Shown here one piece after another: positions 20,113-28,737 of a stretch of DNA of 64,000 nucleotides. Each line of letters begins with the position of its first letter. The first letter of the stretch is position 1. Made by a program: the position numbers and the translations under genes. This DNA comes from Bradyrhizobium barranii subsp. barranii (lineage in GTDB: Bacteria; Pseudomonadota; Alphaproteobacteria; Rhizobiales; Xanthobacteraceae): assembly GCF_017565645.3 (NCBI RefSeq), contig NZ_CP086136.1:9531501-9595500 (forward strand). The letters are read 5' to 3'. The notes under the pieces were generated by a model that worked only from the letters and a program-made list of their open reading frames with translations, was not told the origin of the DNA and did not search any database.

Positions 20113-20895
20113 TCAATTCACTGCCGACGTCGTGATGTTCAGCGCCTGCCGTCCCGAAGGCAGCGTCGTCACCGGCGGACGCTTGCGTATGGGGTCGCCG
20201 CCCCTGTCGTATCCCTTGGCCATCAGCGGGGCGTTCTTCGGCAGCACCACCACCTTGGCGCCGACATTGACGCGGCTGAACAGGTCCGTGACGTCCTCGT
20301 TGGTCATGCGAATGCAACCGGAGGACACGAACTTGCCGATCGTGGTGGGATCGTTGGTGCCGTGGATGCGGTATTCGCTCGAGCCGAGATACATCGCGCG
20401 TGCACCGAGCGGATTGCCGGGACCGCCGGCGACGAAGCGCGGCAGATAAGGCTGACGCGCGATCATCTCAGCCGGCGGATGCCAGTCCGGCCACTCGGCC
20501 TTGCGGCTGACGCTCTGCACGCCGGCCCAGGTGAAACCTTGTCGGCCGACGCCGACGCCGTAACGGATCGCGCGGCCATTGCCGAGCACGTAATAGAGGT
20601 AAGTGTTGCCGGTATCGATGACGATGGTCCCGGCCGGCTCGTTCCGGTCGAAGCTGACGATCTGCTTGCGCAGCCGGTCGGGCAGCGCGGCATCCTCGTC
20701 GGCGGCCTGCGGCGCCGCGTTGACATAACCCCGCGAATAGCTCGGGTCCTGCGGATATCCCTGCGGCTGCATCGGTGCATAACCGAGCGTCTGGGCCTGT
20801 GCCGCGAAGGGCACGGTCAGCAATGCTGTCGCGAAGGCAATGGCGGTGGTGGCGCGCAGCGAGAAGCGGCGACGGACTGGAGAGAACCTTGTCAT
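20113..20895 (-). CDS. L,D-transpeptidase (YkuD domain), exported
   Basis: This enzyme forms 3-3 crosslinks in peptidoglycan or links proteins to it. The 260-residue form begins at ATG 20895 with a Sec signal ending FAAQAQ. The YkuD domain (about residues 90-225) includes the IHGT motif and the catalytic SSGCIRM block with the nucleophilic cysteine. The region between signal and domain is proline- and glutamine-rich. An EcfG-type promoter lies 46-71 bp upstream of the start, predicting induction by general stress. The DUF2865 gene follows 17 bp downstream. Confidence 0.94.
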   Translation of the reverse strand: MTRFSPVRRRFSLRATTAIAFATALLTVPFAAQAQTLGYAPMQPQGYPQDPSYSRGYVNAAPQAADEDAALPDRLRKQIVSFDRNEPAGTIVIDTGNTYLYYVLGNGRAIRYGVGVGRQGFTWAGVQSVSRKAEWPDWHPPAEMIARQPYLPRFVAGGPGNPLGARAMYLGSSEYRIHGTNDPTTIGKFVSSGCIRMTNEDVTDLFSRVNVGAKVVVLPKNAPLMAKGYDRGGDPIRKRPPVTTLPSGRQALNITTSAVN

Positions 20896-20940
20896 GTGCT
20901 GCCCCGTTGGAAGTGCATCAGGGTGATGCGGCTTCCCAAC

Positions 20941-20966
20941 AACGCAGCTGGACCGACTCAAGTTCC
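20941..20966 (-). promoter_or_regulatory. EcfG-type general stress promoter of the L,D-transpeptidase gene
   Basis: On the minus strand GGAAC (20966-20962) and CGTT (20944-20941) are 17 bp apart, within the known 16-17 bp window for sigma-EcfG. It points to the transpeptidase start at 20895 and is arranged back to back with a second such promoter at 21026-21051. Confidence 0.7.
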
Positions 20967-21025
20967 CCCGCTCGCTGCGGCGGCGACGTCACAGTCAAGC
21001 GAGCAAAACTTCACGAAACCGCGAT

Positions 21026-21051
21026 GGAACCGGAACGTCCGCCCGGACGTT
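21026..21051 (+). promoter_or_regulatory. EcfG-type general stress promoter of the AI-2E transporter gene
   Basis: GGAAC at 21026-21030 and CGTT at 21048-21051 are 17 bp apart on the plus strand, 50 bp before the GTG start at 21101. The spacer and -10 element overlap a perfect inverted repeat (21033-21052). Confidence 0.65.
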
Positions 21052-21052
21052 C
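21033..21052. promoter_or_regulatory. Perfect inverted repeat overlapping an EcfG promoter
   Basis: GAACGTCC and GGACGTTC pair perfectly around the 4-bp loop GCCC. The repeat covers the spacer and -10 element of the AI-2E gene promoter. It could be an operator, or simply a hairpin near the transcript start. Confidence 0.45.
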
Positions 21053-21100
21053 TACTGCCAACAATGGGCGCGCGGAGGCTTCCGTGCGGGAGGAGATATT

Positions 21101-22213
21101 GTGCGCGTCCTTCCCACTGAACGTCTGATTTCCGGCAATAACGAGGGCGCCCCGCTTCCCGACAGTCATGTCGAGTTGCCGCCGCTGATCCGCCGCACCG
21201 AGTTTGTCGCCTTTGCGCTCGCCGGTCTGTTCCTGATTGCCGTGGTCGCCGTGCTCTACGTCGCCAGGGCATTCTTCCTCCCGGTCGTGATGGCGGTCGT
21301 CGCCGGCACCATGTTGTCGCCGGCCGCCAGCTTTCTCGAGCGGCGGCATGTGCCGCGCGCCCTCGGCGCCGTGCTGATCGTGATCGCGGTGACGACGGTG
21401 GTCGCCTTCGTCGTCGCGCTGATCGCCGTGCCTGCGATGGAGTGGAGCTCGCGCCTGCCGGAATTGGGCGCGCAGTTGAAGGAGAAGATGCACGTCTTCG
21501 ACCGGCCGCTGGCGCTGTGGAAGGAATTGCAGACGATGGTGGGCGGCTCCGAGGGGCTGCCAAGCCTTCCGCTGCCGAAAGCCGAATGGGTGCAACCGAC
21601 GCTGGAATTCCTGTCGCCGACCTTCGCCGAATTCCTGCTGTTCTTCGCCACGCTGATCCTGTTCATCGCGAGTTGGCGCGACCTGCGGCGGGCGCTGATC
21701 ATGAATTTCGGCGATCGCGATGCGCGGCTGCGCACGCTGCGGATCCTCAACGAGATCGAGGTCCATCTCGGCAACTATCTTTTGACGGTGACGCTGATCA
21801 ATGTCGGCGTGGGCATCGCAACCGGCATCATCTGCGCCGTCACCGGCATGCCCAATCCGGCCGGGCTCGGCGCGCTTGCGGCGGCGCTCAACTTCATCCC
21901 GATCATCGGACCGATCGCGATGTTCGTCATCCTGGTCGTGGTGGGGCTCGTCGCCTTCCCGACCATCGGCGGCGGACTGATGGCGGGGCTCGCCTTCGGC
22001 GGCATCACCTTCCTGGAAGGGCACTTCGTCACGCCGACCATCATCGGGCGCAGGCTTTCCCTGAACGCGCTTGCCGTCTTCATCGCGCTGGCCTTCTGGA
22101 CCTGGCTGTGGGGACCGATGGGCGCATTCCTGTCGTCGCCGCTCCTGATCGTCGGGCTGATCCTCAAGGAGCATCTGCTGCCGGAGAATTCGCCGCAGCT
22201 GCCGCAGGCATGA
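21101..22213 (+). CDS. AI-2E family transporter (TqsA/PerM-like membrane protein)
   Basis: This 370-residue integral membrane protein has about seven to eight spans. It starts with GTG at 21101, supported by AGGAG six bp upstream. The family pattern is clear: two N-terminal spans, a long amphipathic central region (about 110-190), then the C-terminal cluster LNFIPIIGPIAMFVILVVVGLV, GGITFLEGHFVTPTIIGRRLSLN and WTWLWGPMGAFLSSPLLIV. Members export autoinducer-2 or act in ion or osmotic handling, so the substrate is not assignable here. The EcfG-type promoter upstream suggests induction under general stress. Confidence 0.9.
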   Translation: MRVLPTERLISGNNEGAPLPDSHVELPPLIRRTEFVAFALAGLFLIAVVAVLYVARAFFLPVVMAVVAGTMLSPAASFLERRHVPRALGAVLIVIAVTTVVAFVVALIAVPAMEWSSRLPELGAQLKEKMHVFDRPLALWKELQTMVGGSEGLPSLPLPKAEWVQPTLEFLSPTFAEFLLFFATLILFIASWRDLRRALIMNFGDRDARLRTLRILNEIEVHLGNYLLTVTLINVGVGIATGIICAVTGMPNPAGLGALAAALNFIPIIGPIAMFVILVVVGLVAFPTIGGGLMAGLAFGGITFLEGHFVTPTIIGRRLSLNALAVFIALAFWTWLWGPMGAFLSSPLLIVGLILKEHLLPENSPQLPQA

Positions 22214-22228
22214 CCGGTTTCCCCGAAC

Positions 22229-22253
22229 GGAACTTACCCGGGCACGAAACGTT
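22229..22253 (+). promoter_or_regulatory. EcfG-type general stress promoter of the DUF883/holin-like pair
   Basis: GGAAC at 22229-22233 and CGTT at 22250-22253 are separated by exactly 16 bp, matching the sigma-EcfG consensus. The DUF883 gene starts 40 bp further on. Confidence 0.75.
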
Positions 22254-22292
22254 TTCCGGCTATCTCAGCCGCCAACAGCTTTGGAGCTCCTG

Positions 22293-22661
22293 ATGTCAAC
22301 CAACGGCGAAACCGGGATGAGAGACTGGACCGACAAAGCCACCAGAGAACGCCTCGAGAAGGATGTAGCAGCCGTGAAAAGCGATATCGCCGCCCTCACC
22401 GATCAGATCACCGAAGCGCTCAACACCTTTGCCAATTCCACCAGCAAGCAGGCCCGCCGTGGCTATCGCCAGGCCCGCGAGAGTGTGGATTCCGCGGTCG
22501 ACGACATGTCGGATCGCGGCAGCGCCATGATGGAAGCTGCGCAAGACGCCTACGGCTCGATCGAGGAAACGCTGGAAGACGCCATCACGCAGCGGCCGCT
22601 CGCGACCGTCGGACTCGCGCTCGGCATCGGCTTCCTGATCGGTGTCGCCTGGCGCCGGTAG
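22293..22661 (+). CDS. DUF883 (ElaB/YqjD-like) membrane-anchored protein
   Basis: This 122-residue protein starts at ATG 22293 with GGAG six bp upstream. Most of it is a charged alpha-helical coiled region (about 15-95), followed by one C-terminal membrane anchor (LATVGLALGIGFLIGVAW) ending in a double arginine, the hallmark of the ElaB/YqjD family. E. coli relatives are stress-induced inner-membrane proteins that can associate with ribosomes. The EcfG promoter and the holin-like gene 82 bp downstream mirror the yqjD-yqjE pairing known elsewhere. Confidence 0.88.
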   Translation: MSTNGETGMRDWTDKATRERLEKDVAAVKSDIAALTDQITEALNTFANSTSKQARRGYRQARESVDSAVDDMSDRGSAMMEAAQDAYGSIEETLEDAITQRPLATVGLALGIGFLIGVAWRR

Positions 22662-22743
22662 CGTGGGCGCAGGACCTTGACGTTGTTAGGGCGGCGCTGT
22701 CGCGCCGTCGCTGCCGGCTTGCGGGGATCTGAGGAGCAAGGCC

Positions 22744-23199
22744 ATGTTACAGCGCATCATCGACGGCATCAGCGCATCGACGGGCGCGACCGTCCGCCTG
22801 ACATCGCTCGCCGCGGGCGCGGCACTCGCGCTCTTCATCACCACGGGCTTTCTCTGCGCGGCCGCCTTCATCTCGGTCCTTCAGACCTACGGACCGGTGC
22901 AAGCCTGTCTCGCCGGCGCCGGCATCTTCTTCCTGCTGACGCTTGCCGCGGCGGGGAGCTATTGGGGCTACAAGCGGGAGATGCGGAAGCGCGCCCGGAT
23001 CGCCGCCGAGCGCGCCGCGAAGTCGGCCGCTTCGAGCATGCTCGCCGACCCCATGCTGCTCGCGACGGGCCTCCAGATCGTTCGCGCCATCGGAATCAAG
23101 CGGCTGCTGCCGATCCTGGCGATCGGCGGCGTCGCCCTTGGAATTATGGCGAGTCGCGCCGGCGCATCCGACGAAGCCTCGGCTGAACCGGCCGAATAG
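22744..23199 (+). CDS. Phage-holin-superfamily (YqjE-like) membrane protein
   Basis: This 151-residue protein has two adjacent hydrophobic spans (about 20-42 and 52-75), a basic amphipathic stretch (KREMRKRARIAAERAAK) and a third short hydrophobic span near 118-135, ending in an acidic tail. The layout fits the holin-3-6/YqjE group that accompanies DUF883 proteins. It is not evidence of a prophage, because no lysis or structural phage genes are near. It is probably co-transcribed with the DUF883 gene from the EcfG promoter. Confidence 0.75.
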   Translation: MLQRIIDGISASTGATVRLTSLAAGAALALFITTGFLCAAAFISVLQTYGPVQACLAGAGIFFLLTLAAAGSYWGYKREMRKRARIAAERAAKSAASSMLADPMLLATGLQIVRAIGIKRLLPILAIGGVALGIMASRAGASDEASAEPAE

Positions 23200-23386
23200 C
23201 GGTCGAAGCGCTAAGATAATTTCGTCGTCGGCGGAACGAGCGAGCTTGCGGGAATTCCATCCGGCGATCATGCGCAATTTTGCGCCAGATTGGACAATTC
23301 CAGCCCCCCTCACGCAAACGCTACTCGGATAGGCGGGCGGTTGCCGCTAAAAGCAGCGCCCGAGATTCCAAAAGTCATTTTCCGCC

Positions 23387-24529
23387 ATGAAACCGTCCGT
23401 CAAGGCGAACCTCGCCGCATTCCATCACGATGCCAGATTGTATTTGACGCTCGGCATTGCCAACTGGTCGGTGTTCGTCGACCACATCCCGAACAACGTC
23501 GTTAATCTCCTGACGCTGCGGAATTTCGGCTTCAGCGGCGCCGCGGACCTGTTCGTGTTCGTGGTGGGTTATGGCGTCGCCATCATTCACGGCAGGATGG
23601 CGCTGGAGCGCGGCTACGTCGTCGCGGCGACGCGCATCTTTCGTCGCGTCTGGCGGCTCTACGCCGCCTATGTCGTGCTCTTCGTGATCTACATCGACAC
23701 CATCGCCTATGTCGCCTCGCAATCGATGGCGCCGGAGATCATCCACGAATACAACATCTCGGGCATTCTCGATCATCCGCTGCGCATCCTGGTCCGCGGC
23801 CTCGTGCTCCAGGAAGAGCCGCTGAACCTCGACCTCCTGCAACTGATGATCCCGCTGATGGCGTTCTTTCCGTTTGCGCTATGGGGATTGTTGCGGCGGC
23901 CGAACCTGACGCTGGCGGCATCGGTCGCGCTATACGTTGCGGCGCGCTGGTTCGACTGGAATTTCCGGGTCTATCCGGACCAGGACTGGACCTTCAATCC
24001 GCTGTGCTGGCAGATGCTGATGGTCCTGGGCGGCTGGTTCGCCGTAACAGGCGCCTCCGGACGCGCGTTGCACAGCATGTCCTGGCTGCGGATCCTCGCG
24101 GGTGCCTATCTCATCTTCGCGATGGCCGTCACCTTGATGCGGCATTCGCCCGCGCTGGCCGTCTATTTGCCGGACTTCGTCGTCAACAGCATCGCGCCGA
24201 CAGACAAGGAAAACCTCGCGCCCTATCGCGTGATCCATTTCCTCGCGCTCGCCTTCCTCGCGACCCATCTCATTCCGGCCGACCACCCCGGCCTGAAGTT
24301 GCGGCCGCTTCAGGCGGTGATCACATGCGGCGAGGAATGGCTCGCGGTGTTCTGCGTTGCCGTGTTCCTGTCCTTCGCCGGCCATCTCATCCTGATCACC
24401 GGACCGAACCTCGTGGTGATGCAGATCGCGGTAAGCCTAGTTGGCTTCGCGGCGATGACGGCCGTGGCCTATTACATCTCGTGGTCGAGGCGGCAGGACC
24501 TTCCGGCCGCCCTGCGGCAGCAGGCCTAG
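23387..24529 (+). CDS. opgC: OpgC-domain membrane protein (putative glucan succinyltransferase)
   Basis: This 380-residue polytopic protein has about ten hydrophobic spans. The N-terminal WSVFVDHIPNNVVNLLTLRNFGFSGAADLFVFVVGY block is the signature of the OpgC family. OpgC transfers succinyl groups to osmoregulated periplasmic glucans in alphaproteobacteria. The conserved aspartate of FVDHIP and the polar SGAADLF segment are present. No glucan synthase (ndvB) or opgGH gene lies in the window, so the acceptor glucan is unproven. The 187-bp upstream gap contains no clear promoter. Confidence 0.88.
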   Translation: MKPSVKANLAAFHHDARLYLTLGIANWSVFVDHIPNNVVNLLTLRNFGFSGAADLFVFVVGYGVAIIHGRMALERGYVVAATRIFRRVWRLYAAYVVLFVIYIDTIAYVASQSMAPEIIHEYNISGILDHPLRILVRGLVLQEEPLNLDLLQLMIPLMAFFPFALWGLLRRPNLTLAASVALYVAARWFDWNFRVYPDQDWTFNPLCWQMLMVLGGWFAVTGASGRALHSMSWLRILAGAYLIFAMAVTLMRHSPALAVYLPDFVVNSIAPTDKENLAPYRVIHFLALAFLATHLIPADHPGLKLRPLQAVITCGEEWLAVFCVAVFLSFAGHLILITGPNLVVMQIAVSLVGFAAMTAVAYYISWSRRQDLPAALRQQA

Positions 24530-24628
24530 AGCTCCGTTCCGATCTAATCGGAACGGGGCTCTAGATTCCTGTCTTGACGTGTTTTCTTCACGCGGACCGG
24601 TATCCACTTCGCTCGAAAACGCTCTAGC
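24528..24628. repeat. Palindromic repeat pair after opgC
   Basis: Immediately after the opgC stop is a long hairpin (24528-24562) with GTTCCGAT/ATCGGAAC arms inside AGAGCTCC/GGGGCTCT arms. Following this at 24593-24628 is a segment ending CCACTTCGCTCGAAAACGCTCTAG. Both resemble repeated intergenic elements of Rhizobiales. The hairpin may serve as a terminator for opgC. Confidence 0.6.
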
Positions 24629-24711
24629 CAAATAATCGTGCGATTCTGCTAGGCCGAGACCTGTGGCTGCGCTATGCGGGGAGCCTCTGCGTGAGGGGAC
24701 CGGGCGAGGCG

Positions 24712-25320
24712 ATGGCAAAGGGCGGGGGTGATGAGGCTGACAGCGCGCCCCGGCGCGGCCGGCCGCGATCGATCGAGACCACCAACGCCATTCTCGAAAG
24801 CGCCTATGCGCTGATGGCCGCCACCGGCCTTGCCGCCACCTCCATCGACGCCGTCGCACGCCACTCCAGCGTCTCCAAGATGACGATCTACAAATGGTGG
24901 CCGTCGCGGGAAGCGCTGCTGATCGACGCCTTCCTTCATCATGCCGCGCAGATGCTGCCGCTGCCGCCTGCGAGCTCCGGCAGCCCCGCGGCGCGCGCAC
25001 GCCGCCATGCCGCGGCCTATGCCGAGGCGCTCCAGGGCGAGTTCGGCAAGGTGCAGCTCGCCGTCGTCTCCGAATGCATTTCCAAGACCGGCTCGGCGGA
25101 GCTGTTCTATGCCCGCTACCTGCAATTCCGCCGCGACGCACTGGTCGAGATGATCGCCGCTGGCCAGACGGATGGCAGCATCCTGGCGGAGGGAGCGCCC
25201 GAGGATCTCTACGACGCCATCTATGGCAGCCTGTTCTACCGCTACGTCTTCGGCATCGCACCGATCACACCGGCCTACGCGCGCAATCTGGTCGACCTGG
25301 TGCTGCGGCCGAAGGGTTAG
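24712..25320 (+). CDS. TetR/AcrR-family transcriptional regulator
   Basis: This 202-residue repressor-type protein starts at ATG 24712; an upstream GTG at 24691 would add seven residues. The N-terminal helix-turn-helix is evident (ILESAYALMAATGLAATSIDAVARHSSVSKMTIYKWWPSREALLIDAF), preceded by the basic RRGRPRS segment common in this family. The C-terminal ligand-binding half (about 85-200) resembles the TetR_C group with LYDAIYGSLFYRYVFG. It faces the HWE-type gene convergently and no efflux or catabolic operon adjoins it, so its target is unknown. Confidence 0.9.
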   Translation: MAKGGGDEADSAPRRGRPRSIETTNAILESAYALMAATGLAATSIDAVARHSSVSKMTIYKWWPSREALLIDAFLHHAAQMLPLPPASSGSPAARARRHAAAYAEALQGEFGKVQLAVVSECISKTGSAELFYARYLQFRRDALVEMIAAGQTDGSILAEGAPEDLYDAIYGSLFYRYVFGIAPITPAYARNLVDLVLRPKG

Positions 25321-25367
25321 AGCATGATCCGGAAAAGTGCGAAGCGATTTGCCGAAAAGATCATGCT
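25321..25367. repeat. Palindromic repeat between convergent genes
   Basis: AGCATGATCCGGAAAAG and its near complement CCGAAAAGATCATGCT form an imperfect hairpin. This AGCATGAT...ATCATGCT element is widely repeated in Rhizobiales intergenic regions. It lies directly after the TetR stop codon and before the end of the convergent HWE-type gene, so it may work as a terminator for both. Confidence 0.75.
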
Positions 25368-25393
25368 CAAAACAACAATCTGAAGCGCGATCT

Positions 25394-27052
25394 CTATCGC
25401 ACCGGCCTGACCGGCGCCGAGATCTTGTCCGTGCGGTCGCGCTCGGACATGTCGACCACCGTCTCCATCGGCGCCGTCAATTCATAGACGTAGGAGGCGT
25501 CGGTGAAGTAGCGCTTGGCGGTGCCGCCGAGCGCTTCGGGCGCGACACGGTCGAGCAGGATCAGACCGAAATCGGAATCCGGACGGCGCGTCGCCTCGCT
25601 GGTGTTGAACTCCTCCCAGCGGAAATGGAAGACCTCATCGGTCCCCTCGCCCGTCACCGTCCAATTCGCGGTGATGTGCGGATGCTTTCCGACCAGCGAC
25701 AGACCTTCGTCGGAGTGCGAGGCGAGCTCGAAGAACAGGAGCGACAGGCTCTGCGCGGCGCGCGCGCTGACCGCGATGTCGGGGCCGGTGACGGCGATGC
25801 GGTCGGCATGCGGGATGGCGCGCGCCTCGAACAGGCCCTTCAGCTTGACGCCCTGCCACTGGCTCTCGCTGAGCAGCGAGACCACGTTGGACATGGCGTG
25901 GATACGGCCGATCAGCAGTTCACGCGCAACGTCGATGTCCGAGCCGTGGCGCAGCGTGCGCGTCACGATCGACTGGATCACCGCCAGGATGTTCTTGACC
26001 CGGTGGTTGAGCTCGTCGATGACGGCGGTCAGCCGGCGCTCGAAGCCGATCCGCACCTGGATTTCCCGGCTGAGCCGCAGATTGTTGTAGGCGACATAGC
26101 CGAACAGGCCGCACACCATCGCGGTGATGGCAAAACCGATCGCCGCCACGATGATCGCCGTCTGCTCGGCGCGCCGCGCCGAATTGGTCTTGGCGTAGTA
26201 GCCGAGATGCCAGTCGCGCCCGCCAAAGCTCACCGTGCGCGTCGCCGACGGCGCCGGCCCGTCCGCGGCCGTCATGCGTGACGAGACCACGCCCTGGTCG
26301 TTGGCAACGAGCTCGCCACCTTCCCTGCGCGGATCCTTCAGCGCGACCGAGAACAACGACATGTCGTCATTGGTCAGCATCAGGGAGGCGAGCTCGTAGG
26401 AAAATGTGACGAAGCCGGCCGGCTCGGTCGCGCCCTCGGGAATGACGGGCGCGGCCACGATGATGCCGATGGGCCCGCCGCCCCGCAGCAACTGAACCGG
26501 GTCCGAGGCGACCGACCTCTTCTCGACACGCGCACGCGTCAGCATGGCGCTGCGCACCTGATCCTGCTCGTAGCTGCGGCCGGGCAGCGCCTTGGTCTCG
26601 TTGCTGCGCGGCTCGAGGTCCATCAGCACGTCGATCGGCTGGGTGACCTTCGCAAGATCGATCGGCTTGTCGTCATACGAGCGGATCTGCGGATTGGGGA
26701 AGCCGGCGCTCGCGATCGCGTCCTCCGCCGGCAGAAGCTCGTTCGGCTTCAGCCGGGCGACCCACCCGGCGACCACGAAATCGGTCTTGAAGGCGTAGAT
26801 GGCCGAGCGCAACGGCTCCAGCATGTTCGGCTTGATGACCGACGGCGCACGGAACAAGCCTGAGGCGACACGCGCAAGCAGCTCGCGCTCGGTCAGCCGG
26901 TCCTGGACCAGGCTCGCGTGGACGTCGATCGCGCGCGCCAGCGCGATCCGGTCCAGTGCCAGCTCCTGGTCGTGGACGCGATAGGCCGCGAGCCCGGAGA
27001 GCAGGGCTCCGAGCAGGGCGATGAAACCGATGATAAAACCCAGCCGGACCAC
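25394..27052 (-). CDS. CHASE-domain HWE/HisKA_2-type sensor protein with degenerate ATP-binding region
   Basis: This 552-residue inner-membrane protein starts with GTG at 27052; an in-frame stop lies four codons upstream. The layout is TM1 (5-23), a periplasmic CHASE-like sensor (about 40-280), TM2 (about 298-322), then the H-box DELNHRVKNILAVIQSI with H350 and a WxE-like element (FRWEEF). These fit the HWE kinase group. The N-box reads FELASHSDEG where the family normally has ELATNAxKYG, so the conserved Asn is His446. The GFG box is DSDFGLILL, lacking the first glycine. Catalysis may therefore be weakened or lost. No response regulator is adjacent. Confidence 0.85.
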   Translation of the reverse strand: MVRLGFIIGFIALLGALLSGLAAYRVHDQELALDRIALARAIDVHASLVQDRLTERELLARVASGLFRAPSVIKPNMLEPLRSAIYAFKTDFVVAGWVARLKPNELLPAEDAIASAGFPNPQIRSYDDKPIDLAKVTQPIDVLMDLEPRSNETKALPGRSYEQDQVRSAMLTRARVEKRSVASDPVQLLRGGGPIGIIVAAPVIPEGATEPAGFVTFSYELASLMLTNDDMSLFSVALKDPRREGGELVANDQGVVSSRMTAADGPAPSATRTVSFGGRDWHLGYYAKTNSARRAEQTAIIVAAIGFAITAMVCGLFGYVAYNNLRLSREIQVRIGFERRLTAVIDELNHRVKNILAVIQSIVTRTLRHGSDIDVARELLIGRIHAMSNVVSLLSESQWQGVKLKGLFEARAIPHADRIAVTGPDIAVSARAAQSLSLLFFELASHSDEGLSLVGKHPHITANWTVTGEGTDEVFHFRWEEFNTSEATRRPDSDFGLILLDRVAPEALGGTAKRYFTDASYVYELTAPMETVVDMSERDRTDKISAPVRPVR

Positions 27053-27351
27053 TTCGACTACTCAGGCGAAAACAGCAGGTCGGCAATAAACACGGAGCAT
27101 ATCAACGCCGCTCGAACGGCCATGTGCCGAAACAGAGTGGACCCCAGTAACGGAGATAATGAAGGAGGAGGCATCAGTACGCAACTTCGGTCGCCTGAAA
27201 AGCTTAATTCGCCCGGCCGATGGTCTGGCCATGACGGCTTTGCTCCGGGCACCGGAGGTAGTTAATCGCCGTGTCCGAAATTTGTTCCGCGGATGCGGCT
27301 TTTGCCCCAGACGTTAACGGCGGAAAACGCCTGCGCCACGACGTCGCGCCG
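27053..27351. other. Intergenic gap between ureG and the sensor gene
   Basis: About 300 bp separate the end of ureG from the start of the HWE-type gene. No open frame with coding character, no strong terminator and no EcfG or sigma-54 match was found. It probably holds the sensor gene promoter on the minus strand. Confidence 0.4.
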
Positions 27352-27975
27352 TCAGCCTGCCCGTTTCAGGCCGCCTTTGGCCTCGATAAAGCCGACGATC
27401 TGGTCGAGCCCCTCGCTCTTTTTCAGGTTGGTCATGACGAAGGGGCGCGCGCCGCGCATGCGCCTGGCGTCCGTCTCCATCTTCTCCAGGGAGGCGCCGA
27501 CATGGGGCGCGAGGTCGATCTTGTTGATGACCAGGAGGTCGGAGCGGGTAATGCCGGGGCCGCCCTTGGACGGGATCTTGTCGCCGGCCGCCACGTCGAT
27601 GACGTAGATGGTGAGGTCGGCGAGCTCCGGGGAAAAAGTGGCAGCCAGATTGTCGCCGCCGGACTCGATCAGCACGAGGTCGAGCCCAGGGAATTTTGCG
27701 CGCATGTCGGCGACCGCGGCCAGGTTCATCGAAGCGTCCTCGCGGATCGCGGTGTGCGGGCAGCCGCCGGTCTCGACGCCGGCGATACGGTCCGGCGTCA
27801 GCGAGCCCGAGCGCACCAGGAATTCCGCATCCCATTTGGTGTAGATGTCGTTGGTGATCGCCGCGATGTCATAGCGCTCGCGCATGGTCTTGCAGAGCAG
27901 GTCCATCAGCGCGGTCTTGCCCGATCCGACCGGGCCGCCTATTCCGACGCGCAAGGGGCCGTGAGATTTCGACAT
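27352..27975 (-). CDS. ureG: Urease accessory GTPase UreG
   Basis: This SIMIBI-class GTPase drives nickel delivery to urease. The 207-residue form begins at ATG 27975 ([21 protein letters not shown]); the frame is open 12 codons further but without a start context. Motifs are P-loop GPVGSGKT, the metal-binding CPH in [22 protein letters not shown] and the guanine-specificity NKIDL. Length matches UreG (about 205). It is the last gene of the urea block, 39 bp after ureF. Confidence 0.96.
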   Translation of the reverse strand: MSKSHGPLRVGIGGPVGSGKTALMDLLCKTMRERYDIAAITNDIYTKWDAEFLVRSGSLTPDRIAGVETGGCPHTAIREDASMNLAAVADMRAKFPGLDLVLIESGGDNLAATFSPELADLTIYVIDVAAGDKIPSKGGPGITRSDLLVINKIDLAPHVGASLEKMETDARRMRGARPFVMTNLKKSEGLDQIVGFIEAKGGLKRAG

Positions 27976-28014
27976 GTCACTCGCTCTCTCTCGATGGGTT
28001 AAAGGCCGCACCGC

Positions 28015-28737
28015 TCACGAGCGAAACAGCCGCGTATATTGCGTCTCGTGCCGCAGACTGGCGAGATCGGCGCGGAAGGTCGCGCTGCCGAGGTCGTCCA
28101 ATGTCGCATTCAACGCACGATTGGCGGTCGCGGCAACGGCGGCTTCCAGCTTCACCAGCACCCGCTGGCAGTCGGTCTGACCGAGCGGAATGAGGCGGCT
28201 CGCCGCCGAAATCCAGTTCGAGACCAGCGCGTGCAGGAAGGCGTGCAGCGTCGGCGCCAGCGGCACGCCGTGCACCGCGGCGACCACCCCGACGGCGACA
28301 GGATAGACCAGTGCCGCGCGACATGCCGCAACCATGGCATCCAGCCCGTCGGCATCCCATGCGGCGCGGGAGATGTCGATGAAGGCGCGGCCCTGCGAGG
28401 TCGTCTCGAGCTGCCGCTCGCGCGACGGCACGAAGGCGGCGGCGAGCTCCGCGATATCGTTCAAGGTGGTGTCCTCGCCCAATTCAGTGGCGCGATAGGC
28501 GTGGACCAGGAACGTCGCATCGCAAAAGCCGGAGCCGTCACCCAGCATAGCGTCGAGCCAGTCGGCCAGGGTCGAGGTGTCGGTGATGTCGCCCGCCTCG
28601 ACCGCCCATTCGATGCCGCTGGAATAGGAGAAGCCGCCGACCGGAAAGGCTGGCGACAGCCACGTCATCAGCCGGTACAGCGCCGCCGCCTCGCGCTCGG
28701 CGAGGTCACCGGCACTCACCGGCTCATTTGTGGTCAT
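28015..28737 (-). CDS. ureF: Urease accessory protein UreF
   Basis: This maturation factor bridges UreD and UreG. The 240-residue form starts at ATG 28737, overlapping the ureE end by 14 bp. A longer frame upstream is threonine-rich only because it is another reading frame of the ureE histidine repeat. Family blocks are [45 protein letters not shown] and [17 protein letters not shown]. It is probably translated by coupling with ureE. Confidence 0.94.
   Translation of the reverse strand: MTTNEPVSAGDLAEREAAALYRLMTWLSPAFPVGGFSYSSGIEWAVEAGDITDTSTLADWLDAMLGDGSGFCDATFLVHAYRATELGEDTTLNDIAELAAAFVPSRERQLETTSQGRAFIDISRAAWDADGLDAMVAACRAALVYPVAVGVVAAVHGVPLAPTLHAFLHALVSNWISAASRLIPLGQTDCQRVLVKLEAAVAATANRALNATLDDLGSATFRADLASLRHETQYTRLFRS

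Noticed and set aside
22744..23199. Prophage holin
   Set aside because: No other phage genes are nearby; pairing with DUF883 and a stress promoter fits a YqjE-like protein.
23250..23280. EcfG promoter upstream of opgC
   Set aside because: GGAAC is present but no CGTT occurs at 16-17 bp.
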